Assembly: GCA_964405265.1 (NCBI GenBank) | Contig: CAYONC010000006.1 | Coordinates: 1 to 64,000, forward strand | DNA length: 64,000 nt | Direction: 5' to 3' | Source of the DNA: Eshraghiella sp964405265 | Lineage (GTDB): Bacteria > Bacillota > Clostridia > Lachnospirales > Lachnospiraceae | In this document: in pieces, positions 51,486 through 61,119 of the stretch | Position numbering within the stretch: the stretch's first letter is position 1 | Layout: the number at the start of each line of letters is the position of its first letter | Notes under the pieces: model-generated | What the model saw: only the letters and a program-made list of their open reading frames with translations | Databases searched by the model: none | What the model was told of the DNA's origin: nothing | Program-made: the position numbers and the translations under genes

Positions 51486-53384
51486 TCAGCAGCCGGTCTC
51501 TCTGATGCCTGTAACTGCCGGGTTCTTTTCCCTCAGAAATTCCAGACATTCTTTCTCAGGAAGCGGTTTGGAAAAGTAATAACCCTGTATGTATTGTATT
51601 CCGAGCTCCTGCATGATTTTTAACTGTTCCTCCGTTTCAATCCCTTCAGATACAATGTCAAGCTGAAGTCCCTGTATCATATGCATTGCGGCATTCATAA
51701 CATATTTTGCCTTGTAGCTTTCAAAATATGCATTAACCATGTCCCTGTCAAATTTAACGATATCGACAGGCATGTCCACGATATAATTAAGATTACTCTG
51801 CCCTGTACCGAAATCATCCAGTGAAAATCCCACTCCGAAATTTTTAAGATTTGAAAGATTCCGTATCAGTCTGTTTCTCGACTTCATCGTTGCTGACTCT
51901 GTAATCTCAAGATTAATCATTCTTCCCGGAATGTTGTGTTTTTTCATTATCGAAATAAACTTCTCCGCCAATCCGTCACATTCACACTGTATCACCGAGA
52001 GATTTACTTCAATATATTCTATACCGTATCGTGTCACATCCGTAGTTGCAAGAAACATGCACACCTTCTCAAATACGATTTCACCAAGTCTCAATATCGA
52101 ACCGTTTTTCTCTGCCACTTCAATAAATCTGCCCGGCGGGATTATTTTTCCTTCCGCATCACGGATACGTGCAAGTGCCTCCGCCGTTGCAAAATATTTT
52201 TTCTCAGTGGAATATATAGGCTGGTAAAAGACCTCAACCCTGTCATTTTCCATTGCTTCATTGATAAGCTTGCCCGTTTCAATCTCCTGCTTCATGCTGT
52301 CAGCTGCATTTTCATCAATTACAAAGCAGTTCTTCTCGGCAATGTCCGAGGTTGTTCCTCCCCATCTTATAAGGCGGAGCAGTTCATTAATTCCTCCTGC
52401 CGTATCAGAATCAGGCAAATAAATTATGTATGGTTTAATGACATTATATCCTTCACCGATATACTTACCGCACAGCTCTTCATACTTATTCCCTGCTGCT
52501 TCACGGTCTTCGTATATAATAAAAAAGTCATCCTCATTTGTCTTAAATGCATACGTTCCCCTGATGTCAACAAGATCACTTACAAGCGACTGCTTAAAAG
52601 CGTAAATGTCATGAGATGATACATGGCTGCTGCCGTATGCCGTTATCATTATCAGCGAAAATTTTCTGCCGTTTCCGTATTGCTGGCTGAGAAACGGCTG
52701 AAATGTATTCTGATTGAACAGTCCCGTTTCCCTGTCAATTGCCGACTCAGGATTTTCGAGCTTGATATATATGATAAGTACGCCTATTGCTATGGTAAAA
52801 CTGACGGTTATGTATCCCGGAGCCCATATTATTGCAATCATTGCCGCAATCCAGATTGCAAACCATCCAGTTACAACATTCTTTCTTCTCACATCTATCA
52901 AATGTCTGTATCTTGATAATGCCGCAATGGTAATAATAAGTTCACTTACTATTGATGCATATACGAAAACAACGGCGGCTCCCACAGCCGTCCTGTTACC
53001 GTTAACATCCATGTAACGCATGGGAAGTACGACCGTCATGATTATCTGGAAAATCTTGTATATTGCAAACATCCTTGCTATCTTTTTATATTTAAGGGAT
53101 TTTCCGTACATTCCGCTGAATACATACAAAATTGCATAATATACCGTGACAAGCAGGGCTATTTTATGTATTCTGACCATCGTTACTGCAAGAATCTCCG
53201 GCATTTCCGCCATTCTTCCGAGTGCAACGGTAGAAAACACATCTGCGGTCAGATATATGATTGAAGTTACTATCAGGCCAAAGAAAGCCGATTCCGTATT
53301 AAGAAATACCTTCTTACAGCTCAGATAAAAATACAGGACTACCGATAACAAAAGCAGTCCGCATAACTGTACGGCTATATTCAT
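51486..53384 (-). CDS. Membrane EAL-domain c-di-GMP phosphodiesterase with degenerate GGDEF domain
   Basis: This 632-residue protein has seven or so N-terminal membrane segments (about 5-205), a GGDEF-like domain (about 220-355) in which the signature is replaced (KTNEDDFFIIYE), and a C-terminal EAL domain (about 375-620). EAL active-site features appear intact: AEALARI, LEITESA, DDFGTGQSNLNYI, VKFDRDM, SEGIETEEQL. It should therefore hydrolyse c-di-GMP, with the inactive GGDEF as a possible GTP sensor. AGGAG precedes the ATG. It counterbalances the cyclase at 17.6 kb. Confidence 0.88.
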   Translation of the reverse strand: MNIAVQLCGLLLLSVVLYFYLSCKKVFLNTESAFFGLIVTSIIYLTADVFSTVALGRMAEMPEILAVTMVRIHKIALLVTVYYAILYVFSGMYGKSLKYKKIARMFAIYKIFQIIMTVVLPMRYMDVNGNRTAVGAAVVFVYASIVSELIITIAALSRYRHLIDVRRKNVVTGWFAIWIAAMIAIIWAPGYITVSFTIAIGVLIIYIKLENPESAIDRETGLFNQNTFQPFLSQQYGNGRKFSLIMITAYGSSHVSSHDIYAFKQSLVSDLVDIRGTYAFKTNEDDFFIIYEDREAAGNKYEELCGKYIGEGYNVIKPYIIYLPDSDTAGGINELLRLIRWGGTTSDIAEKNCFVIDENAADSMKQEIETGKLINEAMENDRVEVFYQPIYSTEKKYFATAEALARIRDAEGKIIPPGRFIEVAEKNGSILRLGEIVFEKVCMFLATTDVTRYGIEYIEVNLSVIQCECDGLAEKFISIMKKHNIPGRMINLEITESATMKSRNRLIRNLSNLKNFGVGFSLDDFGTGQSNLNYIVDMPVDIVKFDRDMVNAYFESYKAKYVMNAAMHMIQGLQLDIVSEGIETEEQLKIMQELGIQYIQGYYFSKPLPEKECLEFLREKNPAVTGIRETGC

Positions 53385-53412
53385 TACTCTTTCTCCTGTC
53401 CTTACAAGTCTG

Positions 53413-54051
53413 CTATCTCATTATTTTATACCTTTTACGCCTTTTTTTCCTGCATTTTTTCCCATTGTCGATATTTTTCTTATATTCCGTAATTATCTCA
53501 TCAATCAGTGTATAATCCCTTTCAAAAAGTTCTTCCGTAATCTGTGCCGCAAGCATGTTTGTCGACACGTTGTCGATAATTTTATCAATAACAAATGCAC
53601 GGCTTTTTCCCCTGTACTTATACATTCCGTTAATTTCCTGAATGTGTACCAGCTCAGGTCTCCACAGCAGTGACAGCTTATCCCTTATATTCATTCCCGG
53701 ATTAAGTGACGGTTCCCTCATTACATAAAAATCCGGCTTTCCTTCCTCTTCATCTACGGTAATGATTCCCCAATGCTCCGGAACATGATCTGACACGCCC
53801 GTGGCATGCCTGCTCCCCGCAACAATACAGTTATAGTCAAAATACCTGTCATAATCTTTTATCTGGCTCTCAAGTCTCGCATAGGTATCGGCATCACTCT
53901 TTATTTCAATTCCAATCAGACCGCTTTCCGTAACGGCTATTACGTCAGCCCTTGAATTACCCATGTTTTTTTCTTCAATAATTCTTATTTTGTCATATTT
54001 CATTTCAAGGAAATCAAAAAGAGGTTCCCTTATATCCCTGTCGTAAAGCAT
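53413..54051 (-). CDS. sce7726-type protein with PD-(D/E)XK-like core
   Basis: This 212-residue protein has MLYDRDIREPLFDFL at its start and a core SRADVIAVTESGLIGIEIKSDADTYARLESQIKDYDRYFDY. This matches the arrangement D...(E/I)xK of PD-(D/E)XK nuclease folds and the sce7726 family. It ends in a very basic tail (KKCRKKRRKRYK), which could bind nucleic acid. No function is established. ATG at 54051 (AAGGA upstream, 2 bases after the S41 gene stop) is preferred over an overlapping ATG at 54084. Confidence 0.65.
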   Translation of the reverse strand: MLYDRDIREPLFDFLEMKYDKIRIIEEKNMGNSRADVIAVTESGLIGIEIKSDADTYARLESQIKDYDRYFDYNCIVAGSRHATGVSDHVPEHWGIITVDEEEGKPDFYVMREPSLNPGMNIRDKLSLLWRPELVHIQEINGMYKYRGKSRAFVIDKIIDNVSTNMLAAQITEELFERDYTLIDEIITEYKKNIDNGKKCRKKRRKRYKIMR

Positions 54052-54053
54052 TT

Positions 54054-55775
54054 TTATGTCCTTTTCAGATATTTCAGCGTACATTCCAGCTCATAATCCC
54101 CGTTCGTACCGGAGAAAATCTGCATTGCACCTTCATAATCAAGTCTTATACGGTAATCAAGTTCAATATTGCTCTTCCTGTCCGAATCAGTGTCAATCAG
54201 CGGATACCCTTCTTCGGCAAGGACAAGTCCTGCCGGATATTTAACCGTAAAACCGCTGTCAGTCATAACACACAGCCCGCCCATGTTCTGGTCAACACCA
54301 CAGCTTACCGTAATTCCGGTGATTACGGCATTATCAAGTTTTGAAAAATTATATGCCATGTTATCACCTGCACTGCAGCAGGCATAGTTAACAAGCACCG
54401 CAACCTCAATATCACTGTATTTTCCGTTTCCATAAACGTAATGTTTTTCATTGACGCTGTATTTTGTTCCGTCATATATGCCTATTCCGTGTGCATAAAA
54501 AGTATCCTCCGTAAACATTGAAACGATTGTTGAAGAAATATCATCGATGCCGCCCACATTGTTTCTTAAATCTATGATAAGCTTTTTCATTCCCTGTTCC
54601 CTCAGAGCCGACAGCTTTTCATCAAGTGCTTTTTCAAGCGACGGATGCTTTCCCGTAACCATTGAAAATGCATCCCTTACATAATCGTAAAATTCTTCCG
54701 TTATTCTTATATATCCGCATTCCGAATCAAGCATTTCACACGTATAATTAGAATAATTCCTGACATTCTGCCACGTAAAAAGACTTATTGCCCTGTCAAG
54801 CCTTTCTGCATAGCTGCCGTTTTTTTCAAGAACCACACAATGAGTTTTTCCTTCTTCATCCTCATATACGGTCTCAACTCTGTCTCCGCCTTTTCCCGCA
54901 AGGAACATTGCCCTGAAATAATCTTCGTTTTCCCTGACGGGAAATGCAAGCCCCGGATATATACATTCAACAGTCTCGATTGCCTTTCCGGTATCCTCCC
55001 CGTTCCATTTTTTTATCACATATCCATCCCTTATTCCCTTTTTGTATGCTTCTCCGCCGTATTCAACAAGAATTGCTGCCGTATCTCCGTTATCCAGCGT
55101 AATCATGGACATTCCGTAATCGTTTCCCGCAAGAATTTCTTTTGCACCGGCTTCATATTCTGATTCCGTAATAACGTGTCTGTCATAAAAATAATAGGAA
55201 TATGTCACAAGTGCCGCGTAGAAAAGAGCCGGATTATTTTCTTCCTCAGCCTGTTCAGCCATAGGCATAACCTTTGACTCAATCATGTCATAATCCGTTT
55301 TTTTCCAGTCAGAAAGTACATATTCCTGTTTCATTGTCTCTATTACCGCTTTCATGGAATCCCTGTATCCCATCCGTGTAAAATTATGCACGGCAGGAGA
55401 AACGGAAAGCGGTATTATTAATGTTGCCGCCATTGCCGCAAATGACATTATAATGGTAAATACCGCCGAAACCGTATATAACTTTCCTGTTTTATAAAAA
55501 AACTGCCATATAAAAACAAACACCGCCGCCGCATACATTGTTGCATAAAGCGTAAATGTAAGCCGGGCATTTCCCGTAAACCTGTGTACCGCAAAATGCA
55601 GAAGGCATAAAATAACGGGTATCCCGCACAAAATTCTCCATACATACGGTCCGTGGTTCTTCTTAACCATTATACCGTGCACGGCTGCAAGCATAACCGA
55701 CGAAATAAAAATAAATACCGCAAGTACTACCGTTGTGCGTTCCTCCAGAACAATATAATTTTTAATGTTTTCCAT
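54054..55775 (-). CDS. S41-family (C-terminal processing-like) peptidase with multi-helix membrane domain
   Basis: This 573-residue protein has four N-terminal membrane helices (about 13-130), a helical region, a PDZ-like segment (GGEAYKKGIRDGYVIKKWNGEDTG) and a tail-specific protease domain. Seen: KKLIIDLRNNVGGIDDISS (the S41 core strand) and VLVNYACCSAGDNMA, where the Ser-Ala-Gly-Asp fits the nucleophile position. Without a structure the general-base Lys is not certain. The membrane-domain/S41 fusion is unusual compared with secreted CtpA. It sits between nadC and the sce7726 gene. Confidence 0.75.
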   Translation of the reverse strand: MENIKNYIVLEERTTVVLAVFIFISSVMLAAVHGIMVKKNHGPYVWRILCGIPVILCLLHFAVHRFTGNARLTFTLYATMYAAAVFVFIWQFFYKTGKLYTVSAVFTIIMSFAAMAATLIIPLSVSPAVHNFTRMGYRDSMKAVIETMKQEYVLSDWKKTDYDMIESKVMPMAEQAEEENNPALFYAALVTYSYYFYDRHVITESEYEAGAKEILAGNDYGMSMITLDNGDTAAILVEYGGEAYKKGIRDGYVIKKWNGEDTGKAIETVECIYPGLAFPVRENEDYFRAMFLAGKGGDRVETVYEDEEGKTHCVVLEKNGSYAERLDRAISLFTWQNVRNYSNYTCEMLDSECGYIRITEEFYDYVRDAFSMVTGKHPSLEKALDEKLSALREQGMKKLIIDLRNNVGGIDDISSTIVSMFTEDTFYAHGIGIYDGTKYSVNEKHYVYGNGKYSDIEVAVLVNYACCSAGDNMAYNFSKLDNAVITGITVSCGVDQNMGGLCVMTDSGFTVKYPAGLVLAEEGYPLIDTDSDRKSNIELDYRIRLDYEGAMQIFSGTNGDYELECTLKYLKRT

Positions 55776-55789
55776 AATAAAAGTCCGTT

Positions 55790-56644
55790 TCAGATTTCAT
55801 GAAGGTTTTTAAGCGACAAATCCATTATCTGTGCAGAATGTGTCAGTGCACCGCTTGATATATAATCCACTCCAAGGTCTGTAAGTTCTGCTATCCTGTC
55901 TGCCGTTATGTTTCCGGATACTTCAACCTCTGCACTTTTTCCGATTATTTCCATGGCCTCTTTCATGCAGTCATGTGTCATGTTATCCAGCATTATAATG
56001 TCTGCACCTGCTTCCACAGCTTCCTTTACCTGTTCAAGCGTCTCCGTTTCCACTTCAATTTTTCTTACAAACGGAGCATATTCCTTCGCCATTTCCACGG
56101 CTTTTCTGACACTTCCGGCAGCTCCGATATGGTTATCTTTAAGAAGCACTCCGTCAGACAGGTTATATCTGTGATTATTTCCGTTGCCGACTTTTACTGA
56201 ATATTTTTCAAATATTCTGTTATTAGGTGACGTTTTCCTGGTATCCAGAAGCTTTATGCCGCTTCCTTCAAGCATTTCAGCCATTTTCCGTGTACAGGTT
56301 GCTATTCCGCTCATCCGCTGTAAATAATTAAGTGCGGTTCTTTCTCCGCTCAGTATTACCCTGATGTCACCTTTCACGGTTCCCAGCAGCTGTCCCGCCT
56401 TTACACGGTCTCCGTCACTGACATGAAATACGGTTTCCGTATTTTCATCCAGAAGCGTAAATACCCTGGCAAATACCCACAATCCGCAGATTATGCCGTC
56501 CTGCTTGCATATAAGCTCAGCCTGTCCTTTTTTTGCTTCCCTCATTACGCAGTTGGTGGATACATCCTCACTCGTTATGTCTTCCCTTAATGCATTAAGT
56601 ATAAGCGGCTCTGCATTAAGCTTCATTGAAATATTATCTGTCAT
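55790..56644 (-). CDS. nadC: Nicotinate-nucleotide pyrophosphorylase (carboxylating)
   Basis: This 284-residue enzyme converts quinolinate and PRPP to nicotinate mononucleotide. Seen: EDITSEDVSTNC, LSGERTALNYLQRMSGIATCTRKM, LLDTRKTSPNNR, the Lys-rich substrate site VGNGNNHRYNLSDGVLLKDNH, the IEVETETLEQVKEAVEAGADIIMLDNM motif and EVSGNI. The length is standard. It overlaps nadB by 11 bases and completes the nadA-nadB-nadC operon. Confidence 0.96.
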   Translation of the reverse strand: MTDNISMKLNAEPLILNALREDITSEDVSTNCVMREAKKGQAELICKQDGIICGLWVFARVFTLLDENTETVFHVSDGDRVKAGQLLGTVKGDIRVILSGERTALNYLQRMSGIATCTRKMAEMLEGSGIKLLDTRKTSPNNRIFEKYSVKVGNGNNHRYNLSDGVLLKDNHIGAAGSVRKAVEMAKEYAPFVRKIEVETETLEQVKEAVEAGADIIMLDNMTHDCMKEAMEIIGKSAEVEVSGNITADRIAELTDLGVDYISSGALTHSAQIMDLSLKNLHEI

Positions 56645-57920
56645 AATCTGCCTCCTGTAATTTTTTCCTGACTATGGATGCATTTTCAGCATCAAATTCT
56701 TCTTCGTTATAATATTTTGAAATATCGGTTTCCTGCAGCACGGCAAATTCTTCTTTATCAATGTTCTTTGAAATGTCAGCTGCCGCCCTTCCTGCAAATA
56801 CAAGGCTTTCAAGCAGTGAATTACTTGCCAGCCGGTTCTTTCCGTGAACACCGTTGCATGCTGTTTCTCCCACGGCATACAGGTTCTTCATTGAAGTAAG
56901 GCTGTTGTGATCAACCCGTATTCCTCCCATAAAATAATGCTGTGCCGGAACAACGGGTATTCTCTGTGCGGTTACATCATAACCATTCTCCCTTAAATGT
57001 GCCTCTATATTTGGAAAATGAGATTTAATTTCATCAACCGGTATTGTATGTAAGTCCTCCCATACATAATCCGTACCGTCTTTTTTCATCTGTTTATATA
57101 TTTCTTTTGTAAGCAGATCCCTCGGAAGAAGCTCATCCACAAATCTCTCTCCTGAAGCATTATAGAGTCTGGCACCTTCTCCGCGTACGGATTCAGAAAT
57201 CAGGAATCTCCTGTCCTCCGGTTTATCACTGTAAAAAGTAGTCGGATGTATCTGCACATATGTAATGTCTTTCAGCTTTATCCCGTGTCTCACCGCTATT
57301 GCTATTCCATCACCTGTAAGATGTCTGAAATTTGTTGAATGCCTGTATAATCCGCCTACGCCGCCCGTGGCAAGCACAACCTTTTTAGTGCTTACGGTTT
57401 CAACCCTTCCGTCACTGCATCTTATGATGCAGCCCGTGCACACGTTGTCTTTTTCAATTATGTCCAGTATTTTTGTATATTCAAGAATGGTTACGTTAGG
57501 CTTTTTCATAACCTCACGGATAAGCGTTTCCGTAATTTCCTTTCCGGTCTCATCCTTATGAAATACGATTCTTTCTTCCGAATGTGCTCCTTCTTTCGTA
57601 AATGCAAGACTGCCGTCTTCATTTTTCTTAAAATCCGCACCGTATTCCATCAGCTCTTCCACAAGTGCTTTTGACGCACGAATCATTATTTCAACTGATT
57701 TTCTGTCATTTTCATAATGACCTGCCCTTATGGTATCCTCAAAATAGCTGTCATAATCAGATTCATCCTTCAGCATACACATTCCTCCCTGTGCAAGAAA
57801 GGAATCACTGCTTTTTATATCTGATTTGGTTATAATTGTAATATTAACACTATCAGGAAGATGTAATGCACAATACAGTCCTGAACATCCGGTTCCCGCT
57901 ATAAGTACGTCTGTTTTCAT
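56634..57920 (-). CDS. nadB: L-aspartate oxidase (short form)
   Basis: This roughly 428-residue flavoenzyme oxidises L-aspartate to iminoaspartate for quinolinate synthesis. Seen: the FAD-binding DVLIAGTGCSGLYCALHL, SSDSFLAQGGMC, GGVGGLYRHSTNF, YVQIHPTTFY, SVRGEGARLYNASGERFVDELLPRD, the active-site HYFMGGIRVD and GKNRLASNSLLESLVFAGRAA. It ends soon after the FAD domain and lacks most of the C-terminal helical domain of the roughly 530-residue enzymes, which is common in Clostridia. ATG at 57920 (AAGGA upstream) is preferred over 57938. Confidence 0.93.
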   Translation of the reverse strand: MKTDVLIAGTGCSGLYCALHLPDSVNITIITKSDIKSSDSFLAQGGMCMLKDESDYDSYFEDTIRAGHYENDRKSVEIMIRASKALVEELMEYGADFKKNEDGSLAFTKEGAHSEERIVFHKDETGKEITETLIREVMKKPNVTILEYTKILDIIEKDNVCTGCIIRCSDGRVETVSTKKVVLATGGVGGLYRHSTNFRHLTGDGIAIAVRHGIKLKDITYVQIHPTTFYSDKPEDRRFLISESVRGEGARLYNASGERFVDELLPRDLLTKEIYKQMKKDGTDYVWEDLHTIPVDEIKSHFPNIEAHLRENGYDVTAQRIPVVPAQHYFMGGIRVDHNSLTSMKNLYAVGETACNGVHGKNRLASNSLLESLVFAGRAAADISKNIDKEEFAVLQETDISKYYNEEEFDAENASIVRKKLQEADYDR

Positions 57921-57934
57921 ATCCGGTCCTTCCA

Positions 57935-58837
57935 TCATGCAAGCTCAAGCATTCTTTCCAACGGTTTTACTGCTTTATTTATGATATCTTCAGTCAGAAT
58001 AACTTCATTGATTTCGTTCTCAAGTACATCATATATCTTTTCAAGTGTTATTTTCTGCATATCACCGCATTTCTGTTCTCTGATTAAGGTATACAGCTTT
58101 TTACCCTCTGCCTGTTTTTTTATCTCTGCAAATACACCGTCAACGGTTCCTATAATAAATTCGTCCGCATCGGTATTTTTTACGTAATTTATTATTCCCG
58201 AGGTACTCCCGGTATAATCCGCATATTTCAGGACATCTGCAAGACACTCCGGATGTGCTGCAAATTTTGCATCCGGATGTGCTTTTCTGGCTTCAATTAC
58301 ATCATGCTCACTTATAATTGTATGCCTCGGACAGTGCCCGGAGTTAAGAATGATATTTTTTTCGGGAACATTTTTCTTAACAAAGCTTCCGAGATTGGAA
58401 TCGGGAATAAAAAATACATTCTTATTGGAAAGCTTCTTAACTATGCTTACGGCATTTGCGGATGTAACACATACGTCCGAAGCAGCCTTCAGTTCTGCTG
58501 TCGAATTTATGTAGCACACTACCGCAAGGTCTTCATATTTTTCCCGCATGATTTTAATTTCCTCAACAGATGCCATATGTGCCATTGGACAGTCTGCCGT
58601 AACGTCCGGAAGAAAAACCCTTTTCTCCGGATTCAGCATTTTGGCACTTTCTCCCATAAATCCGACTCCGGCAAATATTATTCTGTCTTCCGTAACCTTA
58701 TTCGCAATTACACTCAGGTAATATGAATCTCCTACGTAATCCGCAATATTCTGTATTTCTTCATCCACATAGTAATGTGCCAGAATTACGGCATTTTTTT
58801 CTTTTTTCAATCTCAATATATCTTCCGTTAATGACAT
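57935..58837 (-). CDS. nadA: Quinolinate synthase
   Basis: This 300-residue [4Fe-4S] enzyme condenses iminoaspartate with dihydroxyacetone phosphate. Seen: AVILAHYYVDEEIQ, FAGVGFMGESAKMLNPEK, cluster cysteines in TADCPMAHMA or YINSTAELKA-linked VCVTSANA, LNSGHCPRH and EQKCGDM, and the HPDAKFAAHPEC substrate loop. ATG at 58837 (GGAG 10 bases upstream) gives the normal length; the longer frame is upstream coding overlap. It follows tcdA after 5 bases. Confidence 0.95.
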   Translation of the reverse strand: MSLTEDILRLKKEKNAVILAHYYVDEEIQNIADYVGDSYYLSVIANKVTEDRIIFAGVGFMGESAKMLNPEKRVFLPDVTADCPMAHMASVEEIKIMREKYEDLAVVCYINSTAELKAASDVCVTSANAVSIVKKLSNKNVFFIPDSNLGSFVKKNVPEKNIILNSGHCPRHTIISEHDVIEARKAHPDAKFAAHPECLADVLKYADYTGSTSGIINYVKNTDADEFIIGTVDGVFAEIKKQAEGKKLYTLIREQKCGDMQKITLEKIYDVLENEINEVILTEDIINKAVKPLERMLELA

Positions 58838-58842
58838 AATGG

Positions 58843-59547
58843 TCAGTCTCCTTTTGTTCTCACATGAATCAGTTCTCTTATTACTTCTCCCGCTGCCATC
58901 ATTCCGGCACATGACGGTACAAATGCAGTACTTCCCGGTATTCTCCCTATCCTGTCATTTCTGCAGGGTTCTTCTGTTGAATACACAACCTTGAGACGTT
59001 CTATGCCTCTTTTTCTTAATTCCCTGCGCATTACCCTTGCAAGCGGACACACCGACGTATTGTATATGTCTGTTACATGCAGTTTAGACGGCTGCAGCTT
59101 ATTGCCTGTTCCCATGCAGCTTATTACTGGTATTCCTTTTTGTGTGCATTTTACTATTATATCCAGTTTTGCCGTTACCGTGTCTATTGCGTCCACTACA
59201 TAGTCACAGCCGTCAAAATCAAAGTTTTCCGATACCTCTGGCAGATAAAAGCAGTTTATTACCTCAACACGTGCTTCCGGATTAATGTCAAGAATCCTTT
59301 CTTTCATTACTTCTGTCTTCATTCTTCCGACCGTTGAGCCGGCAGCAATTATCTGTCTGTTAATATTGCTTACGGATACCCTGTCATTATCAACAAGAAT
59401 AAATTTTCCTATCCCGCTCCTGGCAAGTCCTTCCGCGACATATCCTCCTACGCCTCCGATACCGAAAATCATGACTCTTGCATCTGAAAGTATCTTCATG
59501 GAGTCTGTGCCTACAAGCATTTCCATTCTGTCAAACCGTTTTTCCAT
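58843..59547 (-). CDS. tcdA: tRNA threonylcarbamoyladenosine dehydratase (TcdA/CsdL, ThiF family)
   Basis: This 234-residue E1-like enzyme cyclises t6A37 of tRNA to ct6A using ATP. Seen: RFDRMEMLVGTDSMKIL (family start), GIGGVGGYVAEGLARSGIGKFILVDNDRVSVSNINRQ (nucleotide-binding site with Arg), DAIDTVTAKLDII, the LHVTDIYNTSVCPLARVMRRELRK segment and GSTAFVPSCAGMMAAGEVI. Length and start are typical. It is the first gene of the run into nadA. It may provide its own promoter in the 80-base gap upstream. Confidence 0.93.
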   Translation of the reverse strand: MEKRFDRMEMLVGTDSMKILSDARVMIFGIGGVGGYVAEGLARSGIGKFILVDNDRVSVSNINRQIIAAGSTVGRMKTEVMKERILDINPEARVEVINCFYLPEVSENFDFDGCDYVVDAIDTVTAKLDIIVKCTQKGIPVISCMGTGNKLQPSKLHVTDIYNTSVCPLARVMRRELRKRGIERLKVVYSTEEPCRNDRIGRIPGSTAFVPSCAGMMAAGEVIRELIHVRTKGD

Positions 59548-59627
59548 TTATGTTCCAACAACCTGTTCTGCTCCGTATAACGAAGCCGTTCCTTCATGAT
59601 TATTCTGCATTTCCAAGTATTATAATA

Positions 59628-60596
59628 CTATATCTGCATATTTTCCAGTACAAACTCCCTTTTTATCTGCAGAAGAGTCTTCATCTGCATGAGAATATAA
59701 AATAAAACAGCCCTTGATTCAAATTCTTCCCTTGTTCCGGGAAGCTTCTGTTTTTTCATATTATCAAAAAGTCCTTCAAGCTCTTCAAGAAGTCCTGCAA
59801 CCGTATTATCCTTATGAAAACACTGTTCCGTATGCATGAACAGCTCCGCAACCTGTTCTGACTGTTTAGCGGTATATGATATTTTCGTCACGCTTTCTTC
59901 TATGTCCTTAAGCACATCGCTCTGATGCTCCCTCATTCTTATATAACGCAGCTCCCTTTCATCCATGCTTCTTAAATCATTGTTGTAATTTTCCATTGCA
60001 CAGAGTTTTGCTTTTTTAACGGATTCATCAAGTATTTTAAATTCATCCCCGGAAAAATAATTCTTTCCGTTTAACTGCCCGGCTATTTTTTTTAATATAT
60101 CCCTGATACAGTCATCAACTTTTTGTGCATATCCGTCAAAAAGACTTTCCTTCCTTCGTAAATGAAGGTTCACAAGCACGCCGAATCCTACTCCGGTTAC
60201 AAACAGGAGCGTTTCATTAAGTATGAGTTCCCATGTCATGCTTCTCTCTGTCAGAAAGTGGGTTATGAGCACGGAATTCATAACTATTCCGTCCTCCCAG
60301 CCGAGCATCATGCACAGCATGATAAAAAGAAACAGATATACACCAAATGCCGGCAGCGTGAATCCCATGATACCATAAGCTCCTGCCGCAAGCAGAAGTG
60401 CAGCGGCATATGCACCTGCCCTGTTAAGTGCAACCTGTATTGTCTCCCTTTTTGTATTCTGAATGCTCAATATGGCTATTATTCCTGCAGTCGGATAATA
60501 TTTCAGACCTGCTTCACCTGCAACTATTATGGCAGGCAAAGCCGCGAGTACCGTTTTAAGCGTTCTGATAATATTGTTTCCTGTTAATTTTTTCAT
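59628..60596 (-). CDS. ArAE-family membrane protein (aromatic acid exporter/FUSC-like)
   Basis: This roughly 322-residue protein has six N-terminal membrane segments (about 10-150) and a C-terminal cytoplasmic helical domain (about 160-320), the layout of Firmicutes YqjA/ArAE_1 proteins. Seen: TLKTVLAALPAIIVAG...KYYPTAGIIAILSIQNTKRETIQ, a typical opening. Transport activity for this branch is presumed, not shown. The ATG at 60596 overlaps the cinA stop (ATGA). Confidence 0.8.
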   Translation of the reverse strand: MKKLTGNNIIRTLKTVLAALPAIIVAGEAGLKYYPTAGIIAILSIQNTKRETIQVALNRAGAYAAALLLAAGAYGIMGFTLPAFGVYLFLFIMLCMMLGWEDGIVMNSVLITHFLTERSMTWELILNETLLFVTGVGFGVLVNLHLRRKESLFDGYAQKVDDCIRDILKKIAGQLNGKNYFSGDEFKILDESVKKAKLCAMENYNNDLRSMDERELRYIRMREHQSDVLKDIEESVTKISYTAKQSEQVAELFMHTEQCFHKDNTVAGLLEELEGLFDNMKKQKLPGTREEFESRAVLFYILMQMKTLLQIKREFVLENMQI

Positions 60597-61108
60597 GTAA
60601 TTTTTTCTTTCTTCAGACAATCCGTCAGGATATCATATAATTTTTCCGCAACGGCAAGTTTATATTCATGTCTTGAATTTCTTTTTCCCGTACATATCCG
60701 GTGTGACTCGTTTTTTCCCAATACGTCAACCGCAATATAGACTTTTCCTTCTGCAGAATGTTCCGCATTATTCTTATCCGCATTACCAAGCGTTCCTGTT
60801 ATTCCTATTCCTATATCGGCACCAAATGCAATTCTGCAGCAGCGTGCCATTGAAGCCGCCGTTTCCTCTGAATAAACCGAATACTTGTCTATTATTTCTG
60901 ACGGAATGCCAAGCTTAATTTTAATGTCGTTGGAATATGCCACATAAGAGCCTTTGAAAATTTCCGTTGCCCCTTCAGCGTCCGTCAGAAGCGATGCTAT
61001 CATTCCCGATGTTGCACTTTCCATGACCGTAACCGTTTTTTTATTTCTGATAAGCATGTCCGTTATTCCGTTGTATTTTTTTATTATCTCATTTTCATTT
61101 AATTCCAT
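60593..61108 (-). CDS. CinA C-terminal-domain protein (NMN amidohydrolase, PncC type)
   Basis: This roughly 171-residue protein consists only of the CinA-C domain. Seen: VTVMESATSGMIASLLTD, FKGSYVAYSNDIKIKLG, YSVYSEETAASMARCCR and IGIGITGTLG. Stand-alone proteins of this type deamidate nicotinamide mononucleotide to nicotinate mononucleotide, feeding NAD recycling. nadE two genes upstream would use the product after adenylylation. ATG at 61108 with GAGAGG 7 bases upstream is chosen. Confidence 0.88.
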   Translation of the reverse strand: MELNENEIIKKYNGITDMLIRNKKTVTVMESATSGMIASLLTDAEGATEIFKGSYVAYSNDIKIKLGIPSEIIDKYSVYSEETAASMARCCRIAFGADIGIGITGTLGNADKNNAEHSAEGKVYIAVDVLGKNESHRICTGKRNSRHEYKLAVAEKLYDILTDCLKKEKIT

Positions 61109-61119
61109 GTCTGTACCTC

